Assembly (NCBI GenBank): GCA_020723285.1
Contig: DYJE01000016.1
Span: 37,351 to 101,350, forward strand
Direction of reading: 5' to 3'
DNA: 64,000 nucleotides
Source: Desulforapulum autotrophicum
GTDB lineage: Bacteria; Desulfobacterota; Desulfobacteria; Desulfobacterales; Desulfolunaceae
The position numbers and the translations under genes are program-made. Position 1 is the first letter of the stretch; each line of letters starts with the position of its first letter. The notes beneath the pieces are model-generated. The model saw only the letters and a program-made list of their open reading frames with translations, was not told the DNA's origin and did not search any database. This document shows, piece after piece, positions 10,124 through 18,979 of this stretch.

Positions 10124-11224
10124 ATGACAGTCGATAAAACCCCAAAAAAACGTGAAAAAGAACTCGAAGAGGCCGCCGCTCAGATCTTGTCGCACCAGTC
10201 CCGCAACTCCGAGGGATCTTTCACCGAAACATCTCTGGACGGCATGGCGGTAGGAATTGACATCGGGACTTCCAAAATCGTTCTTGCCGAGCAGACGGGC
10301 CCACGGAACCGGTTTACATCCCAGACCAACGCCTTTATCACGGTCCAGAATTCCAAATTCACCCGGAGCATCCTCAAACAGAACAAAATCAATCACTATG
10401 TCACCGGTGACAACCTGATCGTCTACGGTGACGGGGCCGAGGTGTTCGGCAACATGCTGAACGCGGAAACACGCCGCCCCATGCGTCACGGCGTGCTGAA
10501 CCCCAAGGAAGGAAGCGCCATCGAAATCATCAAAGGAATCCTGGACGACCTGGTTCCTCCGCCGCCCAAAGACGGAGCCCATCTGTGCTTTTCCGTGCCC
10601 GGCGCTTCCAATGATTCTGAAACAAGCATCATCTACCACGAAGCGGTGCTCAAACGTCATCTGGATGAAAAAGGCTACAACGCCCGGAGCATCAACGAAG
10701 GCCTTGCCATCGTGTTCAGCGAACTTGAAGACGAGAATTTCACAGGCATCGGCATCAGCGCGGGCGGAGGCATGTGCAACGTATGCCTCGCTTTCCTTTC
10801 CGTTCCCGTGTTTTCGTTCAGCATCATCAAAGGCGGCGACTACATCGACGACTCCGTGGCGTCCGTCACCGGCGAAGTGAGTACCCGTGTCCGCCATATC
10901 AAGGAAGAGGAATTCGATTTCAGACGAAGTCCCAGAAATGAAGTTGAAGACGCGCTGTGCATCTATTACGACGATCTCATCAAAACACTTGTTCAGAAAC
11001 TCAAGGCGACCATCAGCAAAACATCCAAAATTCCCAAGATGGACAAACCCATTCCCATCATTCTGAGCGGCGGAACCGTGAAACCGGCGGGTTTCCTTGA
11101 ACGTTTCCAGTCTTTTGTGATCAAGGAAAAATTCCCCATCGACATCAGCTACATCCGTCTGGCCGAAGATCCGCTGAACGCCACGGCCAAAGGTGCACTG
11201 ATCGCTGCCATGTCCGAAGAATAA
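10124..11224 (+). CDS. Actin-like ATPase (MreB/MamK/Hsp70 superfamily)
   Basis: A 366-residue protein of the actin/Hsp70 superfamily. The phosphate-1 loop is GIDIGTSKIV near residues 44-53, phosphate-2 is GISAGGGMCNVCL, and the adenosine motif is IILSGGTVKPAGF near the C-terminus. The YGD...GVLNPKE and KGGDYIDDSV stretches align better with filament-forming MreB/MamK-type proteins than with sugar kinases, but the sequence is too divergent to be the housekeeping MreB and no mreCD or magnetosome genes adjoin it. The N-terminal 40 residues are a charged extension. The start at 10124 is chosen for AAAAGGAG upstream; a longer frame from 10043 has no such site. Likely a cytoskeletal or segregation filament; the role is unknown. 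Confidence 0.8.
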   Translation: MTVDKTPKKREKELEEAAAQILSHQSRNSEGSFTETSLDGMAVGIDIGTSKIVLAEQTGPRNRFTSQTNAFITVQNSKFTRSILKQNKINHYVTGDNLIVYGDGAEVFGNMLNAETRRPMRHGVLNPKEGSAIEIIKGILDDLVPPPPKDGAHLCFSVPGASNDSETSIIYHEAVLKRHLDEKGYNARSINEGLAIVFSELEDENFTGIGISAGGGMCNVCLAFLSVPVFSFSIIKGGDYIDDSVASVTGEVSTRVRHIKEEEFDFRRSPRNEVEDALCIYYDDLIKTLVQKLKATISKTSKIPKMDKPIPIILSGGTVKPAGFLERFQSFVIKEKFPIDISYIRLAEDPLNATAKGALIAAMSEE

Positions 11225-11283
11225 AAGGCCGGAGAGTCGCTGAGTCAGGCCCTTCCTTAAAGGGCTCTGCACCGGCTGAAGCC

Positions 11284-11630
11284 TGCAGGTCGGGCTCACG
11301 CCCTGCTTATACCCGGTAAATATGTGTACGGTAAGAATACGTCAGTCTCTCGTAGGTCGGGTTCTCGGAACGAAACCCGACAAATGGCCCGATCCTTTAA
11401 ATAATCGGTCGTTTATTCTGTATCAGTGGTCAACTTTAAATAGGACAAAACCGTTGTCGCAATGGCCACCACTCGTCGGATTTCGTTCCTCTATCCGACC
11501 TACTTAGTGGGCAAACTTTGAATCATCTTTCGAAAGCATTGAGATTCAAAGGGTGTCTACTTTTTAGGCCGACAAGATTTTTTGTTATGCAGACTAGTGA
11601 GGTATAAGCAGGAAAAATGCCCGCCCTGCA
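11284..11630. repeat. MITE-like element with nested inverted repeats
   Basis: This gene-free stretch (11225-11690) contains an imperfect inverted pair: TGCAGGTCGGGC...CTGCTTATACC at 11284-11313 and GGTATAAGCAGG...CCCTGCA at 11601-11630. Nested inside is a second pair, GTAGGTCGGGTT...AAACCCGAC at 11352-11381 and GTCGGATTTCG...CCGACCTAC at 11475-11503. The outer left end has a near-identical copy at 39237-39266. No transposase is encoded, so it resembles a non-autonomous mobile element or a compound REP. Confidence 0.55.
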
Positions 11631-11690
11631 GCGCCAATAAAGGCATTGAGAAGAGGGTTTTCGCATCCGGTTGAAAGACATTAGCAGGTT

Positions 11691-13142
11691 ATGAATCAAT
11701 TCCCGGCGCAGACGCTGCCCTCCAAAAAATTCATGGATATCCTCGGCGAATACGCCGGGCAGATCACCCCTCCCGCCCTGAAGCTGAAGCTGATCAGCAG
11801 AGTCATAGAAAAATACAGTAACGAGTCGAAATTTTACTACAAATTCATTCCCCAGTTTGACGAGATCGTCGTCAGAAGATTGATTCACAAAGAATTTCAG
11901 GCCATCAAACCAGGGACAAAGGTGTCGTTCCAAGATTTCATCACACCGGGGAGGTTTAAAAGCTATCAGCGCCTGCTCTGGAACCTTTACCCGTTTCGCC
12001 GGTCCGTTTTCAGTGTTTTTTTTGTGCTTTTTTTATGTTTGTCGATCTGGGGTGTGAACAGCCTGGCCCATGCTTACATGCACGCTGCGGCATTGCGCAA
12101 GGCCAGTGCCGGAAAAATCCTTGACGAAGTCGTAAAGAACCCCGATCCCATCTGGCTGGTGGAGCAGTCTGAAGACCTTGAAGTGTACAGCAACCGTCTT
12201 CGAATCATCACATCGGAAACGGTCAGCCATGTGGAACGGAATTATCTGGTCTTTCCAAAATCCTTGAACCAGCTTCCGGGTGTTGAAAAAACCACGAACC
12301 ATATCAAAGGGATACTGTATCATTCCTCGGAAAGCGACATCCTGCCCTTAAGCGAAAAGCTCAACAACAACATTAAGAAATCCAGCATGCAGCTGTTGAA
12401 ATATGTGCAGAGAATCAAAAGCTACAATTATCTCATCGACCGGTACGGCCGCGTTTACCGGATCATCCCTGACAGCCAGGCCGCGTTTCATGCCGGAAAC
12501 TCCATCTGGGCCGATGATGAAACCATCTATCTGAACCTGAATCACGCGTTCATAGGCATCTGTTTCGAAGGCAGGGATTTCGCGCCCAAGGGCCTGGGAA
12601 TCACCGCAAAAGATCATTCCAGCATCAACGACGTTCAGATCAAGTCCGCCAGGGAACTGACGGACTGGCTTCGGTTTAAATATAAAATCAATGAAATGAA
12701 TTGCGTCTCCCACGGCCTGACCTCCATCAACCCCACTAAAAAACTGATCGGATACCACATGGACCTGGCCAAGGGCTTTCCCTTTTCGAAAATGGGGCTC
12801 AGCGATAAATACAACGTCCCTCTTCCTTCCATGGTTCTTTTCGGATTTACCTATGACGATTATTATCTCAGTGTATTCAAAAACAGGCTGTGTGAGGGAA
12901 TCAGGATTTCGGAAAAAAAAATCCAGGAAAAAGCCGGATCGAACCATCTGAATGCGGGAGAATACCGGCGGATTCTGAACAATCGCTTTTCCGTTCTCTC
13001 AGCCTGGCAGGCGCTGATCGAAAAGGAAAACCCCGCCCTTTCCTCCCAGAGCACCATGCATGCCATGGGAGGGGAAACGGAAGTCCGGTCATCCAGGAAA
13101 CGGTTGCGCTACGAATTCGATTATCTCAAAAGGTACAGGTGA
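11691..13142 (+). CDS. Membrane-anchored N-acetylmuramoyl-L-alanine amidase-like protein (Amidase_2/PGRP fold)
   Basis: A 483-residue protein. Residues 1-100 are a soluble, probably cytoplasmic region of unknown family. A single membrane span lies at about 105-125. The periplasmic part from about 200 resembles the Amidase_2 (AmpD/PGRP) domain: ILYHSSE (H211), SYNYLIDRYGRVYRIIP, AFHAGNS (H267) and GICFEG (E293). The usual C-terminal zinc ligand region (HxxxxxxKxDPG) is replaced by GYHMDLAKGFPF, so metal binding may differ. Such enzymes cleave the bond between muramic acid and the stem peptide. The C-terminal 100 residues are basic and unassigned. It follows the actin-like gene in the same direction, 466 bases away. 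It ends 3 bases from the convergent tyrA. Confidence 0.7.
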   Translation: MNQFPAQTLPSKKFMDILGEYAGQITPPALKLKLISRVIEKYSNESKFYYKFIPQFDEIVVRRLIHKEFQAIKPGTKVSFQDFITPGRFKSYQRLLWNLYPFRRSVFSVFFVLFLCLSIWGVNSLAHAYMHAAALRKASAGKILDEVVKNPDPIWLVEQSEDLEVYSNRLRIITSETVSHVERNYLVFPKSLNQLPGVEKTTNHIKGILYHSSESDILPLSEKLNNNIKKSSMQLLKYVQRIKSYNYLIDRYGRVYRIIPDSQAAFHAGNSIWADDETIYLNLNHAFIGICFEGRDFAPKGLGITAKDHSSINDVQIKSARELTDWLRFKYKINEMNCVSHGLTSINPTKKLIGYHMDLAKGFPFSKMGLSDKYNVPLPSMVLFGFTYDDYYLSVFKNRLCEGIRISEKKIQEKAGSNHLNAGEYRRILNNRFSVLSAWQALIEKENPALSSQSTMHAMGGETEVRSSRKRLRYEFDYLKRYR

Positions 13143-13145
13143 TAT

Positions 13146-13994
13146 TTAAGAATCGGATTTGGGCGAACAGACCACGGACCGCATAATCTTGTTGCTTTCC
13201 GACAGGCCCCTGTCACAGAAATCACCCAGGAATTCACGGATGTCCCCGAGAAAATCAAGGCCTGCCGATCTGTTTCCGGTAAGCAGATTCCTTTTACCTT
13301 CATCCACTGTTTCGAGAAATGTTTTAAGAACGTCTTCCACATATGGATTTCCTCCGACCAGGGTCACATATAAATCAGGATCCTGGGCGAAAAGTCTTCC
13401 GATAAGATCGTTCTTGAGTTTAAAGATCGGTGTTGAATAGGGACCTGCGTCGGCAGGCGACATGTTCAGCTTCTGAAGGGTCCGGCCCATACAGATGGTG
13501 AGAAAATGGGTAAGCCCCTGGGCCACGGCCATGGCCCTGTCGTGATCTTCAGGAAGCATGGTGGACACCACGGCCCCTTCGCGCTTGAATTCCGCTTCGA
13601 TCCAGCGATACCATCGCTCGCCCCTGGCCGGGCATAGAATGATGTTCTGGCCTTGTATGGATTCGGTATGGGGGCCGAACATGGGATGAGTTCCCACCAC
13701 CTCCGCTTCGGTGCATTCAGCCATTTTTTTCACGATGCGCTGTTTGAGCGAACAGAAATCCATCAGGGCCTTGTGAGGCGGAATAAAGGGGCCGATGTCC
13801 TCGCAGATGTGAAGGGAAGATTCCTCGGGCGTGCTCAAAATGATCACATCGCTCTGATCCACAAGGCCACGGTACGTCAGTTCCGTTGTACGTCCCGCGA
13901 TCAGGACTCTGTGGCCGGCTCGGACAAACAGACGCTCGAACAGTCGGCCCATGCCACCGGTTCCGCCGATGATTCCCACGGTCACCTGATTCAT
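13146..13994 (-). CDS. tyrA: Prephenate dehydrogenase
   Basis: A 282-residue NAD(P)-dependent dehydrogenase that oxidatively decarboxylates prephenate to 4-hydroxyphenylpyruvate on the tyrosine branch. The N-terminal dinucleotide-binding loop is GIIGGTGGMG. THPMFGP is the characteristic substrate-binding motif of the TyrA family, with the all-helical dimer domain after it. There is no chorismate mutase or ACT domain, so it is the short monofunctional form. It is the last gene of the six-gene aromatic operon, and its ATG overlaps the aroC stop by 4 bases, which suggests translational coupling. Confidence 0.93.
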   Translation of the reverse strand: MNQVTVGIIGGTGGMGRLFERLFVRAGHRVLIAGRTTELTYRGLVDQSDVIILSTPEESSLHICEDIGPFIPPHKALMDFCSLKQRIVKKMAECTEAEVVGTHPMFGPHTESIQGQNIILCPARGERWYRWIEAEFKREGAVVSTMLPEDHDRAMAVAQGLTHFLTICMGRTLQKLNMSPADAGPYSTPIFKLKNDLIGRLFAQDPDLYVTLVGGNPYVEDVLKTFLETVDEGKRNLLTGNRSAGLDFLGDIREFLGDFCDRGLSESNKIMRSVVCSPKSDS

Positions 13995-15043
13995 GAAATC
14001 GCCTTTTGCCTGAGGTAGTGGTCCGCGAGAACGATGCCCGTCATGGATGCACAGACCACGTTGATGCGTGGAATCGGCGACACGTCGTGACGTCCGTCGG
14101 TTTTGATCACGGCGGGTTTGTTGTCCATGTCGATGGTGTTCTGTGGAATGTTCAGTGAGGGTATGGGTTTCACCGCCACACGGGCGATAATGGTGTCACC
14201 GTTCGATATGCCTCCCAGAATACCCCCGGCGTTGTTCGTGACAAAGCCATCAGGCGATATGGGATCGTTGTTGGTGAGCCCGGTTTTTCTCGGCGCTTCG
14301 AAACCGCTGCCGATTTCCACACCTTTCACGGCCCCGATGCTCATCAGCGCCTTGGCCAGATCCGCGTCCAGCTTGTCGAAAACGGGATCTCCCAGCCCCA
14401 TGGGAACGCCGGTGGCCACGATCTCGACAATGCCGCCGATGGAATCTCCGGCAGCTTTGATTTCTGCGGCCCGGATGCCCATGGCCTTGGCGGCTTCGGC
14501 GTCAGGACAGAAAAACGGGTTGTTGTCGATCTCTGAAAGATCCCTTTTTTCCGCACGAACACCGCCCAGTTCGATGGTGTACGCCACGATCTTGATGTTC
14601 ACGCGGTTTAAAAGCTCAAAAGCCACGGCTCCTGCGGCGACACGCGCCACGGTTTCGCGGCCTGAAGCCCTTCCACCGCCCCTGTGATCCCTGATGCCGA
14701 ATTTGGACTGCCAGGTGATGTCGCCGTGGCCGGGTCGGTACAACCTTGAATTTTCAGAATAATCATGGGACCTCTGATCCTTGTTTTTCACCATGATCAT
14801 GATGGGTGTGCCAGTTGTTTTCCCTTCAAAAACCCCGGACATGATCACGGCCTGATCCGGTTCCTTGCGGCTTGTGCTGGTAACGGCCTTTCCGGGTTTC
14901 CGCCGGTCCAGCATGGCCTGGATGATGTCCTCGTTCAGGGGAATCAAGGGAGGACAGCCGTCAATGACAACACCCACACCCTGGCCGTGTGACTCTCCCC
15001 AGGTGGTGATTCTGAACATGTTTCCAAATACGTTACCGGGCAT
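13991..15043 (-). CDS. aroC: Chorismate synthase
   Basis: A 350-residue enzyme that converts 5-enolpyruvylshikimate 3-phosphate to chorismate with reduced FMN, the last common step of the shikimate pathway. The signature GESHG is near the N-terminus, and RSHDYSENSRLYRPGHGD, GGGRASGRETVARVAAG and DGRHDVSPIPR are all present. Length and motifs are normal for bacterial AroC. It starts 23 bases downstream of aroK and overlaps tyrA by 4 bases. Confidence 0.97.
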   Translation of the reverse strand: MPGNVFGNMFRITTWGESHGQGVGVVIDGCPPLIPLNEDIIQAMLDRRKPGKAVTSTSRKEPDQAVIMSGVFEGKTTGTPIMIMVKNKDQRSHDYSENSRLYRPGHGDITWQSKFGIRDHRGGGRASGRETVARVAAGAVAFELLNRVNIKIVAYTIELGGVRAEKRDLSEIDNNPFFCPDAEAAKAMGIRAAEIKAAGDSIGGIVEIVATGVPMGLGDPVFDKLDADLAKALMSIGAVKGVEIGSGFEAPRKTGLTNNDPISPDGFVTNNAGGILGGISNGDTIIARVAVKPIPSLNIPQNTIDMDNKPAVIKTDGRHDVSPIPRINVVCASMTGIVLADHYLRQKAIS

Positions 15044-15066
15044 GCGGCTCCCCCTTTTATAATGAC

Positions 15067-15588
15067 TTATAACTGACTGAGTTTTTCGAGGATTCGGTCA
15101 CAGATCTCCTGAACGTTCATCCTGTCTGTTTCTATGGAAAAATCCATGGCTTTCGAATACATGGGTGTTCTGACAGCCAGAGTTTCCCCGATCTCGTCCA
15201 CCGGCCCTTTTTCCGCCAGGCCCGGCCGCTGATCCCCGGTTTTGACATCCGCCACCATGCGTTCGGCGATGGTTGAAACCTCTGCCTTGAGCCATATGAC
15301 CGAACCGGAATCCCGCATGGTTTCAATATTTTCATCCCTGAGAATGACTCCGCCACCCGTGGCCACGATCTTACCGTCCATGCGGGACATTTTTTTCAGA
15401 ATCCGTGTCTCGCTGTTTCTGAATTCATCCCATCCGAAGCGCTGGACGATCTCGGCGACGGTCATTTCCATGTCACTGACAAGGACCTCATCGGCGTCCA
15501 GGAAATCCCGGTTGAGCTTTTTGGCAAGCGTCTTCCCCACACTTGTTTTTCCGGTGCAGCGGTATCCGATAAGATAAATGTTTTTCAT
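15067..15588 (-). CDS. aroK: Shikimate kinase
   Basis: A 173-residue nucleoside-monophosphate-kinase-fold enzyme phosphorylating shikimate at O3. The Walker A loop is GYRCTGKTSVGK, the substrate-binding DADE follows at about 32-35, and GGG (VATGGGVIL) marks the shikimate site. The lid region contains RPGL. Its start overlaps the end of aroA by 4 bases. aroK and aroL paralogues cannot be told apart here; the symbol follows the single-copy convention. Confidence 0.94.
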   Translation of the reverse strand: MKNIYLIGYRCTGKTSVGKTLAKKLNRDFLDADEVLVSDMEMTVAEIVQRFGWDEFRNSETRILKKMSRMDGKIVATGGGVILRDENIETMRDSGSVIWLKAEVSTIAERMVADVKTGDQRPGLAEKGPVDEIGETLAVRTPMYSKAMDFSIETDRMNVQEICDRILEKLSQL

Positions 15589-16847
15589 GCGTAAAGTCCT
15601 TCAAAGACCTCCCAGTAATTGGGAAAGGATTTTTTCACACAACCTTCGTCACGAATCACAACACCCGGAACCTTCAATCCCGCGATGGCAAAGCACATGG
15701 CCATGCGGTGGTCGTCGTATGTTTCAATTTCCGCGCCCTGATGACGGTTGCCTCCTGTGATCAGAAGCCCCGAATCGGTGGCTCTGGCGTCCACGCCCAT
15801 TTTGATCAGCTCCGTGGCCACACAGCCCAGACGGTCGCATTCCTTTTCCTTCAGATGAGCCACATTGGTGATTTCCGTGGTTCCTTCCGCAAAAGACGCC
15901 ACAACGGCCAGAGTGGGAACCACATCGGGCATCACGGACATGTCCACGGTCACGGCTTTGAGGGGACCGCCCTGAACGGCGATACCGTCCTTTTCGTGAA
16001 ACACCGTACAACCCATTTTTTCAAGCACCTCGGCGAACTTCACATCACCCTGACGCGAATTTTTGCTGATATTTTTCACCTTGATCCGTTTTCCGGTGAT
16101 GGCCGCGGCCCCCCAGAAATAGCTGGCCTGGGAGCAGTCGGGTTCCACGGCGTAATTTCCGTGACGGTAGCTCTGGCCGCCTTTGACGGAAAAACGGGTG
16201 TAGCCGTCACGCCGGACTTCAACACCCAGGCGTTCCATGATGTCCACCGTCATATCCACATAAGGTTTTGAGACAAGATCCTTGATGATGTCAACCTCGA
16301 TTCCCTGTTTCGTAAGGGGAGCCATGAGAAGGACCGAGGACAGGAACTGGCTGCTGATGCTGCAATCCATGTCCATGTGACCGCCTGCGACTTTGCCTCC
16401 CTGGATTTCGATGGGTGGACAGCCGGTGTTTTTCACGGATCTTGAACGGACGCCGATCTGGGCCAGACCGTCCAGCAAATCCTGGATCGGTCGTTCCTGC
16501 ATGCGCGGCGTTCCGGTGAGGGTGTAGACGCCCTCACCCAAAGCGGCGATTCCGGTGAGAAGACGCATGGACGTTCCGGAGTTGGCGAGATAAATTTCCT
16601 TGAACGCCGGTTTCAATTTTCCGTCACAACCGCTGACAGTAAAAATCTCTCCGTCGTCAAGAATGTCCACACCCATGGTGCGAAGGGCTTCAGCCGTTAA
16701 AAGGGTATCTTCGCTTCGCAGGCCGTTGGATACCGTGCATGTTCCGTCTGACAGGGCTGTGGCGATGAGCAGGCGGTGTGTGTAGCTTTTGGAACCCGGA
16801 ACCTGAACATCGCCGTCTTTCACGGGCAGTGTTTTAACATGATACAT
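15585..16847 (-). CDS. aroA: 3-phosphoshikimate 1-carboxyvinyltransferase (EPSP synthase)
   Basis: A 420-residue enzyme joining PEP and shikimate 3-phosphate. The N-terminal GSKSYTHR contains the conserved Lys-Ser pair, and LANSGTSMRLLTGI is the variant of the usual GNAGTxxR loop. TGTPRMQERPIQDLLDGL, KESDR-like KEKECDR and DDHRMAMCFA are present. The length is normal. SYTHR in place of the usual SISNR, and NSGTSMR in place of NAGTAMR, place it nearer class II-type EPSP synthases, which often tolerate PEP analogues; that property is inference only. Confidence 0.95.
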   Translation of the reverse strand: MYHVKTLPVKDGDVQVPGSKSYTHRLLIATALSDGTCTVSNGLRSEDTLLTAEALRTMGVDILDDGEIFTVSGCDGKLKPAFKEIYLANSGTSMRLLTGIAALGEGVYTLTGTPRMQERPIQDLLDGLAQIGVRSRSVKNTGCPPIEIQGGKVAGGHMDMDCSISSQFLSSVLLMAPLTKQGIEVDIIKDLVSKPYVDMTVDIMERLGVEVRRDGYTRFSVKGGQSYRHGNYAVEPDCSQASYFWGAAAITGKRIKVKNISKNSRQGDVKFAEVLEKMGCTVFHEKDGIAVQGGPLKAVTVDMSVMPDVVPTLAVVASFAEGTTEITNVAHLKEKECDRLGCVATELIKMGVDARATDSGLLITGGNRHQGAEIETYDDHRMAMCFAIAGLKVPGVVIRDEGCVKKSFPNYWEVFEGLYA

Positions 16848-16912
16848 AGGTTTATTCCATTTTAAGGATAAAAGGTTAAGGTCGTATTCTTAATGTATTG
16901 CCTGAATCATGA

Positions 16913-17746
16913 TCACCGGTTCGACAAGGCCTGATACACCACACGGCGCATCAGGTCCACCGGAGCTTTTTCACCGGTCCAGGATTCGAACTGTGAAACC
17001 CCCTGATACACAAACATGGACAGGCCGTCAACCGTTGTGCATCCCGTTTTAACCGCTTCGCTCAAAAGCCGGGTTTCCAATGGATTGTAAACGATATCCA
17101 TGACAACCATAGTGTTGTTAAGGTAGTCCTTAGTCACAGCCATGGAATCCGTATCAGGGGTCATGCCCAGCGGAGTGGTGTTGATAAAAATATCCCCCGG
17201 ATGTTTCCTGTAATCTGAAAGCGGGTGGTAATCTGCATTCAGATCGGCGGCCAGCCGTTCCCCCTCTTCCTTGATCTGGTTCAGGATCGTTAAACGCCCG
17301 CCTTCGGCGAGTATCCCGAAACCAATGGCCCGGGCAGCGCCTCCGGCTCCGGCCATGACCACCTTTTTCCCTTTTATTTCTGTCTTTTCCTTAAGTGCGC
17401 TCATGGCACCAAGACAGTCGGAATTGTATCCGTAAAGATACCCGTCCTTGTTGACGATGGTGTTGACCGCGCCGATTTTAAGAGCGGTTTCGTCAATCTC
17501 GTCAAGATGGTCCATCACATGGATTTTATGCGGAATGGTGACACTGGCCCCTTTGACGCCCATGGCCCTGATTCCGGCCACAGCTCCGGCAAGATTCTTT
17601 TCCTTGACTCCGAAAGCCAGATACACGGCGTTGAGGCCGATATGTTCGAAAGCTGTGTTGTGCATGAGAGGGCTCAGACTGTGGGACACAGGATCTCCCA
17701 GAACGCCATAGAGGACTGTTTTGGCATTGATGTCGGATTGCTTCAC
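16913..17746 (-). CDS. aroE: Shikimate dehydrogenase
   Basis: A 277-residue NADP-dependent reductase of 3-dehydroshikimate. The substrate-binding HSLSPLMHN (Ser-Leu-Ser) and the catalytic Lys in TIPHK are visible, the dinucleotide loop is GAGGAARAIGFG, and TPLGM is in its usual place. It overlaps pheA by 4 bases and is separated from aroA by a 65-base gap, the only sizeable gap in the operon and a possible internal promoter or processing site. Confidence 0.95.
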   Translation of the reverse strand: MKQSDINAKTVLYGVLGDPVSHSLSPLMHNTAFEHIGLNAVYLAFGVKEKNLAGAVAGIRAMGVKGASVTIPHKIHVMDHLDEIDETALKIGAVNTIVNKDGYLYGYNSDCLGAMSALKEKTEIKGKKVVMAGAGGAARAIGFGILAEGGRLTILNQIKEEGERLAADLNADYHPLSDYRKHPGDIFINTTPLGMTPDTDSMAVTKDYLNNTMVVMDIVYNPLETRLLSEAVKTGCTTVDGLSMFVYQGVSQFESWTGEKAPVDLMRRVVYQALSNR

Positions 17747-18879
17747 AGTTCCCCCCTGTTGTACTGCTGCTCACGCGGCTGAATGGGATAGGATCCCAGA
17801 ATTTTCATGAACAGACAGAGGTGCTTCATCACCATGAGGATCTCCTTGATCTTGTCATCCTCCTGGTGGCCCTCGATGTCCATGATGAAAAAATAGCTCC
17901 AGTTTTCGCTTTTCGTGGGACGGGACTCCAGCTTTACCATGTTCACCCCGGCCCGTGCCACAGGTTCAAGGGCTTTAAACAAAGCACCGGGCACATGGGA
18001 CGTGACGAACATGACGGAGGTTTTGTCTTTCCCGGTCCTTGGCATGTCGTCCTTGCCGATCACCAGGAACCGGGTCTCGTTTTTCGACGAATCCTCGATT
18101 TTCGATTCCACGATTTTCAGATTGTGAATCTGGGAAGCCTTGGTGCTTGCGATGGCTGCCGCATCTTTCCGTCCCACGACTTTCTGGGCCGCGTGGGCCG
18201 TGCTGCTGCATTCTTCGAGAACGGCATCCGGAATGTTCCTCTGAAGCCAGTTCCGGCACTGTGAAAAGGGCTGCGGATGGGAATAAATCACCTTGATATC
18301 GCGGATATCGCCGGTTTCGGACATGAGGTCGTGGGAAATGGCCTGATACCGTTCCGCACAGATTTTCACGTTGGACTCGAAAAGAAGGTCCAGCGTGTGA
18401 TTCACCGCGCCTTCAATGGAGTTTTCCACAGGCACCACACCGTACTGGCAGGCCCCCCGCTCCACTTCCGCAAAAATTTCGCTGATGTTTTTCTGGGGAA
18501 GAAACAGACCGGAGTATTTGAAATGGTTCATGGCCGCAATGTGGGTGTACGTGGCCTCAGGCCCCAGGTAGGCGATCTGGAGCGGCTTCTGGAGTTCACG
18601 GGATGCCGCCATGATCACCGAAAAAATGTACTGAAGCACCGTGTTGCTCACCGGACCCTGGTTCAGATCACAGAGCCGTTTCATGATTTCGTTTTCCCGC
18701 GACACGTCGAGAACCTGGTTGGCATACCTTTTTTTAAGCTCTCCCACGTCCTGGCTGATGCCAAGCCGCCTGTTGATCAAAGCCACGATATCCGTGTCGA
18801 TGGTGTCGATGGCGACCCTCAGTTCCTGGAGTTTACGGTAATATTCTTCATCGGGTTTGGGTTTCTGTTCGTTCGTCAT
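17743..18879 (-). CDS. pheA: Bifunctional chorismate mutase / prephenate dehydratase
   Basis: A 378-residue fusion. An AroQ-type chorismate mutase helical domain occupies about 10-95 (ELRVAIDTIDTDIVALINRR). Prephenate dehydratase follows from about 100 (IAYLGPEATYTHIAA, VPVENSIEGAVNHTLD, ETRFLVIG). A C-terminal ACT domain from about 285 has ESRPTKSENWSYFFIMDIEGH, the phenylalanine-sensing motif ESRP. It makes phenylpyruvate and is probably feedback-inhibited by phenylalanine. First gene of the minus-strand aro operon. The Shine-Dalgarno sequence before the ATG is weak. Confidence 0.95.
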   Translation of the reverse strand: MTNEQKPKPDEEYYRKLQELRVAIDTIDTDIVALINRRLGISQDVGELKKRYANQVLDVSRENEIMKRLCDLNQGPVSNTVLQYIFSVIMAASRELQKPLQIAYLGPEATYTHIAAMNHFKYSGLFLPQKNISEIFAEVERGACQYGVVPVENSIEGAVNHTLDLLFESNVKICAERYQAISHDLMSETGDIRDIKVIYSHPQPFSQCRNWLQRNIPDAVLEECSSTAHAAQKVVGRKDAAAIASTKASQIHNLKIVESKIEDSSKNETRFLVIGKDDMPRTGKDKTSVMFVTSHVPGALFKALEPVARAGVNMVKLESRPTKSENWSYFFIMDIEGHQEDDKIKEILMVMKHLCLFMKILGSYPIQPREQQYNRGEL

Positions 18880-18951
18880 GGCTGTATCGTTTGTCGAATC
18901 ATAGGTTTCAAGAATAAAAAACTGTCATCATCCATAGAATAATTTCAGGGC

Positions 18952-18979
18952 ATCTTATATAAAATGGTCGATAAATCAA
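18952..18979 (-). promoter_or_regulatory. Candidate promoter for the aro operon
   Basis: On the minus strand TTGATT (18979-18974) and TAAGAT (18957-18952) are 16 bases apart, about 70 bases before pheA. A weak match, supported mainly by position. Confidence 0.3.

Noticed and set aside
10124..11224. Magnetosome MamK assignment for the actin-like gene
   Set aside because: Loose similarity only, and no other magnetosome gene is in the window.
10055..11299. A 414-codon minus-strand frame opposite the actin-like gene
   Set aside because: It is the antisense shadow of a well-supported gene, has no family resemblance and no ribosome site.
14103..14687. A 194-codon plus-strand frame inside aroC
   Set aside because: Antisense shadow of chorismate synthase, whose motifs are all intact on the minus strand.
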